A DNA stretch of 18,485 bases from DATLYH01 sp035575035 (lineage in GTDB: Bacteria; Planctomycetota; Planctomycetia; Gemmatales; Gemmataceae): NCBI GenBank assembly GCA_035575035.1, contig DATLYH010000282.1, forward strand, positions 1 through 18,485, read 5' to 3'. The notes under the pieces were generated by a model, which was given only the letters and a program-made list of their open reading frames with translations, was not told where the DNA came from and did not search any database. The stretch's first letter is position 1; every line of letters starts with the position of its first letter. The translations under genes were made by a program, and so were the position numbers. Shown piece after piece: positions 14,769 to 18,485 of the stretch.

Positions 14769-17137
14769 CCCCGACCGTCTCACCGGAGGCGCCGACCATG
14801 CCGCCGCCGACGCCCGAACTGGGCGCGTTCTTCGAGCACGTCCGCTATACCAACCCGTTCGACGTCAACCGCGTGGGCCAGGCCGCCCTGGCCGAGGCGG
14901 ACGCGTCCCAGGTCCATCACGCCGCGTTCACGCAGCTGACCGACCTGGTCGGCCGGGCCCGGCAGCAGCCGCTCGGGCTCGGGGCGGTGCTCTGGGGCGA
15001 GGCGGGCATCGGCAAGAGCCACCTGCTGGCCCGGCTCCAGGTCTGGGCCGGGCGCGACCACAAGCAGGCGGCCTGCGTTTACCTCTCCAACCTCCAGGCC
15101 GCCCCCCAGCAGCTGCCGCGCTCCCTGCTCCGGGCGGTCGTCAGCATCCTCACCCACGGCCGCGTCAACCAGTTCCACGGGACACTCTTGTACCGCCTGA
15201 TCAACGCCACCCTCCGCCACGCGCTGCAGTACGACGGCAGCACGCCGCGCAGCTGGGGCGAGGCGGAGGCCGCGTACCACGAGCTGATCGATGACCTCTG
15301 CGACCGCGGGCCGGGGCAGGCCGCCTTCGTGGACCGCCTGGCCTACGCCGTGCTCTTCGAGTTCTTCCGCTCCGCCTACCGGGCCCGCGAGGCCGACGAC
15401 GACGGCGTGGCGGCGCTGGCGGTCCGCTGGCTCGCCGGCGACGCCCTCGACCCCAACGAGGCCCGGGCCCTCGGCCTGCCGGCGCCCGCCGGCCGGGACG
15501 AGGTGGTGGCCCTGGCCGACGACCAGCAGATCCGCAACGTCCTGGTGGCGCTGGCCCAGGTCGCCTCGTACCGCGCGCAGCCGCTGGTCCTCTGCTGCGA
15601 CCAGGTGGACAGCCTGGAGCCGGAGCAGTTCGGGGCCCTGGCCCGGTTCCTGCACGGCCTGCTCGACAGCGCCTCCAACCTGCTGGTGATCACCTGCGGC
15701 CTCCGGGAAACGCTGGACCGCTGGCTGAACGACGGCGTCATCCCGACGTCCACCTGGGACCGCCTGACCCAGCACGAGATCCTGCTGCAGCGGATCAGCC
15801 CCCGGGATGCTTCGCAGATCGTCCAGGCCCGCTTGCAGCCTTTCCAGGAGCCGTTCCTCACCTTGGAGCCGGTGAAGGAGTTGGTCCAGAAGGATTACCT
15901 CTTTCCCCTGGGCCAGGCGTGGGAGGAGGAGTACCTGGCCGGCAAGATCGAGGTCCGCCCGCGCGACGTGATCAACTGGGCCCGCGAGGGGTGGCGCCGC
16001 GAGCAAGATGCGCTGAAGCGGCTGGGCGGTCCGGAGTGGCTGGCCAGGTGGAGCGACCGGGCGCGTCCGCCGATCAAGCCCGTCGATTTGCCGCCCGAAG
16101 AGATCCACCAGCGGATCGATGACAAGGTAGACCTCAAGTTGCGTGAGCACAAGCAGCAGCGGCAGCTGGAGCCGCAGACCCTGCCCCCCGACGCGGACAA
16201 CCTGGCCGGCCTCCTTTACACCTTGCTCCAGCGCTGCCTGAACACGTCCGAGTGGCCGTCGCTGCTCGACGTGCAGCGCATGCCTCGTCCCAGGTACGGG
16301 CCGCGGCCGCCTTATGACATCATCCTCCGCCAGCGGCTTGGGGCCGATGCCCCGGAGATCCGCACCGGCCTGCTCTGCCTGGTGGTCAGCAGCCGCGTCT
16401 CCATGAGTGCCTTCCTCCGCCGGCTGGTGAATGATACCCAGCCGCCGGAGAGGTTGGTCCTGATCACGGAAGAGCGCCGGCCGCTCAACCCCGGCCCCAC
16501 GGGTCAGGAATACCTCGATCAACTTCGCCAGCGCCACGGGGCTCGTTTCCTCCATTTCAACCTGACGTTCGACCAGTACGCCGAGCTAGAAGCCTTGCAG
16601 GGGGTCGTCGGGCTGGCCCGCTCCGGCGACCTGGAGGTCGAGTTGCCCGGCGGCCGGCCCCGCCGTGTGACCGAGGGCGAGGTGATCGAATCGCACCATC
16701 GCCGGCAGCGTTACCGGGGCCATCCCCTGCTCCGCCTGGTGCTGGAGCCGGAGCCGGACCGGGCGGCCGAGGTTGGCGAACGGCCGGCGTTAGCTGGCCG
16801 GTTTGGTTCCGCCCCGGGATGCTGCGCCGGGGCGGAGCACCACGACGCCTCGGGCATCCCCTCCGCCCCGCCGACTCCGCCGCCGGACCGGCCGAACGGC
16901 TTCGTCGCTGACGAGAAGGACCTGCGCGAGTTCATCATGGGTCGGCTGGCCATCATGATGGGGGCCTCCAGTCACGAACTCGCGGTGCAGTACCAGGACT
17001 ATCTGCGGCGCAAGCAGGTAGAGCTGGAGCTGCCGGTGTGCAAGGCCCGGCTGGAGGAGGTGGCCCGGAAGATGCACCAGGACGGCCTGCTTCATGCGAC
17101 GCCATTCGACGATAACCTGTCGCTGATGAAGAAATAG
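14765..17137 (+). CDS. Large P-loop (AAA-type) ATPase, second gene of operon
   Basis: A 790-residue cytoplasmic ATPase. The N-terminal AAA domain (about 15-400) has Walker A GEAGIGKSH with Lys84, Walker B LVLCCDQ with Asp279, and a sensor-like NLLVITCG. A Leu-rich middle follows, with a Rossmann-like segment around LCLVVSSRVSMSAFLRRL and LVLITEE. A low-complexity linker (about 659-710) leads to a C-terminal helical domain (711-790) like a winged helix. The P-loop part recalls the large ATPases of phage-defence loci such as the BrxC/PglY type, but the resemblance is loose. ATG 14765 overlaps the stop of the first gene; the frame is open further upstream but runs inside that gene and is not used. 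The next gene starts six bases after its stop. Confidence 0.85.
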   Translation: MTPTVSPEAPTMPPPTPELGAFFEHVRYTNPFDVNRVGQAALAEADASQVHHAAFTQLTDLVGRARQQPLGLGAVLWGEAGIGKSHLLARLQVWAGRDHKQAACVYLSNLQAAPQQLPRSLLRAVVSILTHGRVNQFHGTLLYRLINATLRHALQYDGSTPRSWGEAEAAYHELIDDLCDRGPGQAAFVDRLAYAVLFEFFRSAYRAREADDDGVAALAVRWLAGDALDPNEARALGLPAPAGRDEVVALADDQQIRNVLVALAQVASYRAQPLVLCCDQVDSLEPEQFGALARFLHGLLDSASNLLVITCGLRETLDRWLNDGVIPTSTWDRLTQHEILLQRISPRDASQIVQARLQPFQEPFLTLEPVKELVQKDYLFPLGQAWEEEYLAGKIEVRPRDVINWAREGWRREQDALKRLGGPEWLARWSDRARPPIKPVDLPPEEIHQRIDDKVDLKLREHKQQRQLEPQTLPPDADNLAGLLYTLLQRCLNTSEWPSLLDVQRMPRPRYGPRPPYDIILRQRLGADAPEIRTGLLCLVVSSRVSMSAFLRRLVNDTQPPERLVLITEERRPLNPGPTGQEYLDQLRQRHGARFLHFNLTFDQYAELEALQGVVGLARSGDLEVELPGGRPRRVTEGEVIESHHRRQRYRGHPLLRLVLEPEPDRAAEVGERPALAGRFGSAPGCCAGAEHHDASGIPSAPPTPPPDRPNGFVADEKDLREFIMGRLAIMMGASSHELAVQYQDYLRRKQVELELPVCKARLEEVARKMHQDGLLHATPFDDNLSLMKK
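16808..16836. repeat. Perfect inverted repeat inside the ATPase linker
   Basis: Arms tccgccccgg (16808-16817) and ccggggcgga (16827-16836) flank a 9-base loop, giving a 10-bp GC-rich stem. It is translated in frame as part of the low-complexity linker (GSAPGCCAGAEHH). This would fit an inserted palindromic element tolerated in a disordered region. Confidence 0.7.
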
Positions 17138-17143
17138 TTCGCC

Positions 17144-18485
17144 ATGCCGATCGCTCATTTCACCGTCTCGCAGGTGCGCGTGGCCGCCGCCTGCCCGCGC
17201 ATCCTTTACTTCGACGCCGAGCACACCCGCCGCCACGGCCTGAAGCAGCCCTCCATCAGCCGCATCTGGAAGACCGGCGAGCAGGAGGCTACGGCTTGCG
17301 GCTCGCTGTTTCACGCAGCCATCGAGCAGTTCAATCACCACGCTCTCGCCGAGCCGATGGTCCGCCGGATCGTCGAGTCCGACGCCGACGCGCCGCGGTT
17401 GACCCAGGAGTTGCTGGGCCATATCTACGACCATCACGTCAACCGTGCGGCCCTGTTTGAGAAGACCGGCGCCCAGCAGCAAGCGTTCCTGGCCGCCCTG
17501 CGCTGTTACGTCGGCGAGCTGGCCGACATCCTCGCCCATGCTCGGTCTGTAGGGAAGCCGATTGCGGAGGTCCTCGACGAGATGTTTGGGGACCGGCGGC
17601 GGCGCGTGGACGTGACCTTCGACGTCGGCCCGGCAGATGAGCCGGTCCACGTCACCGGCATCCTCGATTATGTCTTCTATGACTGGCGCACCACCCACAA
17701 CCGGATCATCGACTACAAGTTGACCCCTCCCGACAAGCATGCTGAGGACCTGTTCCAGGTGAGCCTTTACGCCCTGATGCACCATGTCCAGCACCGCACC
17801 GAGCCGGACGTGGGCGTGCTCTACCTGTATCCGAAGCGGCAGATGATCGAGAAGTCGTGGGAACAGGTGCACGGCGAGCGGCACAAGGTGTACAACCTGC
17901 TGGCCTCGATGCGCGAGTGGGTGCGCTACGACGAGCAAACCGGCCAGGGGCTGAAGCCGCCCGGCGAGCCGCTCTATTGCAACGTGTGCCGCTGGCGCGA
18001 TCAATGCGTGGAGCGGCTGGGGCCCAAGCATGAGGGGCAGCGGCTGACCCACTGGACCGACGCTCTCGCGGCGGCGCCCTGTGCTGAGCTGCCCGTCGCC
18101 GCCCACGAACCGGGGCCTGTTGCAAAGGCGGAAGCAGATGAAGGCCCGACCGTGCCGGCCGAGCCGCCGGAGGACGCGCTCTGGATCGGTGAGACGGCCG
18201 CTCGGCGTCCGGTGGCCCTGCCCCTGGCCGCGCTGCCGACGCATGTGGCGGTGATCGGCGCCGCCGGCAGCGGCAAGACCTGGGTGGCGAAGGTGCTGGC
18301 CGAGGAAGCGGTCGGCCAGGGGGTGCCGGTACTGGCCCTTGATCCACAGGGAGACCTGGTGCAGCTGATGAAGCCGCGGGACCCGGCCTCCTTCGCCGGC
18401 GAACTGCGCCGCCGCTATGACCGCTTCTGGGAGCGGGCCGAGCCGCGCATCCTGACGCCCGGCTCTTCGCACGGCATCCGACTCT
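17144..18485 (+). CDS. Cas4-like PD-(D/E)XK nuclease fused to HerA-type ATPase, 3' end outside window
   Basis: The frame is open from ATG 17144 to the window end (447 codons seen). Residues 1-290 form a RecB/Cas4-type nuclease: GILDY (Asp175), IIDYK (Asp190, Lys192) and the QVSLY motif (Gln205, Tyr209). A single N-terminal Cys17 (AAACPR) plus Cys279, Cys282 and Cys288 (YCNVCRWRDQC) match the 4Fe-4S ligand layout of Cas4, AddB and Dna2. After a Pro/Ala/Glu-rich linker (about 315-350), a HerA/DUF87-like motor starts: Walker A GAAGSGKT with Lys378, then LALDPQGDL (Asp400). The rest of the motor is beyond the window. Such proteins would resect or translocate on DNA, as HerA-NurA does with separate chains. 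It is six bases downstream of the ATPase gene, with a weak ribosome binding site, so likely one operon. It is not next to cas genes here. Confidence 0.9.
   Translation, partial: MPIAHFTVSQVRVAAACPRILYFDAEHTRRHGLKQPSISRIWKTGEQEATACGSLFHAAIEQFNHHALAEPMVRRIVESDADAPRLTQELLGHIYDHHVNRAALFEKTGAQQQAFLAALRCYVGELADILAHARSVGKPIAEVLDEMFGDRRRRVDVTFDVGPADEPVHVTGILDYVFYDWRTTHNRIIDYKLTPPDKHAEDLFQVSLYALMHHVQHRTEPDVGVLYLYPKRQMIEKSWEQVHGERHKVYNLLASMREWVRYDEQTGQGLKPPGEPLYCNVCRWRDQCVERLGPKHEGQRLTHWTDALAAAPCAELPVAAHEPGPVAKAEADEGPTVPAEPPEDALWIGETAARRPVALPLAALPTHVAVIGAAGSGKTWVAKVLAEEAVGQGVPVLALDPQGDLVQLMKPRDPASFAGELRRRYDRFWERAEPRILTPGSSHGIRL

Noticed and set aside
14780..16555. Minus-strand open frame of 591 residues opposite the ATPase gene
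   Set aside because: It is an antisense shadow of the P-loop ATPase, with only biased composition.
16790..18472. Long open frame (560 residues) on the minus strand across the nuclease-HerA gene
   Set aside because: It is antisense to a frame with clear nuclease, Cys and Walker A motifs. Its own translation is low-complexity and matches no family, as expected from high-GC antisense DNA.

Overview
The window looks like chromosomal DNA of a high-GC planctomycete, probably of the Gemmata group. This rests on family content, not a database match: a formylglycine-type sulfatase, a membrane Ser/Thr kinase with an FGE-sulfatase-like C-terminus, a Tyr/Pro-rich secreted peptide, a lipoprotein with a DUF1570-like HExxH peptidase domain, and many short tandem or palindromic repeats between genes.

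Layout. 3-1391 (+): 3' part of a sulfatase, entering from outside the window. 1392-1589: tandem repeats ending in a large hairpin. 1590-1955 (-): small secreted Tyr/Pro-rich protein. 1956-2433: gene-free, with a 20-bp tandem duplication and a possible smpB promoter. 2434-5697 (+): apparent operon of smpB, a GT4-like glycosyltransferase and a protein with two LPS-kinase-type domains. 5784-6662 (+): lipoprotein metallopeptidase whose signal peptide is partly encoded by a repeat. 6694-8327 (-): two-gene operon of an SPFH/slipin-like protein and a retron-type reverse transcriptase, joined by a 4-base ATGA overlap. 8328-8726: gene-free and rich in inverted repeats, a candidate place for a retron msr-msd RNA plus the ctpA terminator. 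8727-10130 (-): S41 C-terminal processing peptidase. 10131-10487: divergent promoter region with a long palindromic repeat. 10488-13301 (+): Ser/Thr kinase with one membrane segment and an FGE-like sensor domain. 13413 to the window end (+): three tightly packed genes encoding a repeat-containing putative DNA-binding protein, a P-loop ATPase, and a fusion of a Cas4-like nuclease to a HerA-like ATPase.

Two parts look like accessory or genome-defence machinery. The first is the slipin plus retron-type RT pair with its structured upstream region. The second, and most interesting to me, is the three-gene operon whose third product joins a PD-(D/E)XK nuclease with a predicted four-cysteine iron-sulfur site to a HerA-type motor. 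That product is cut by the window end. I do not recognise the trio as a named system. A defence or DNA-repair role is inferred from domain architecture only.
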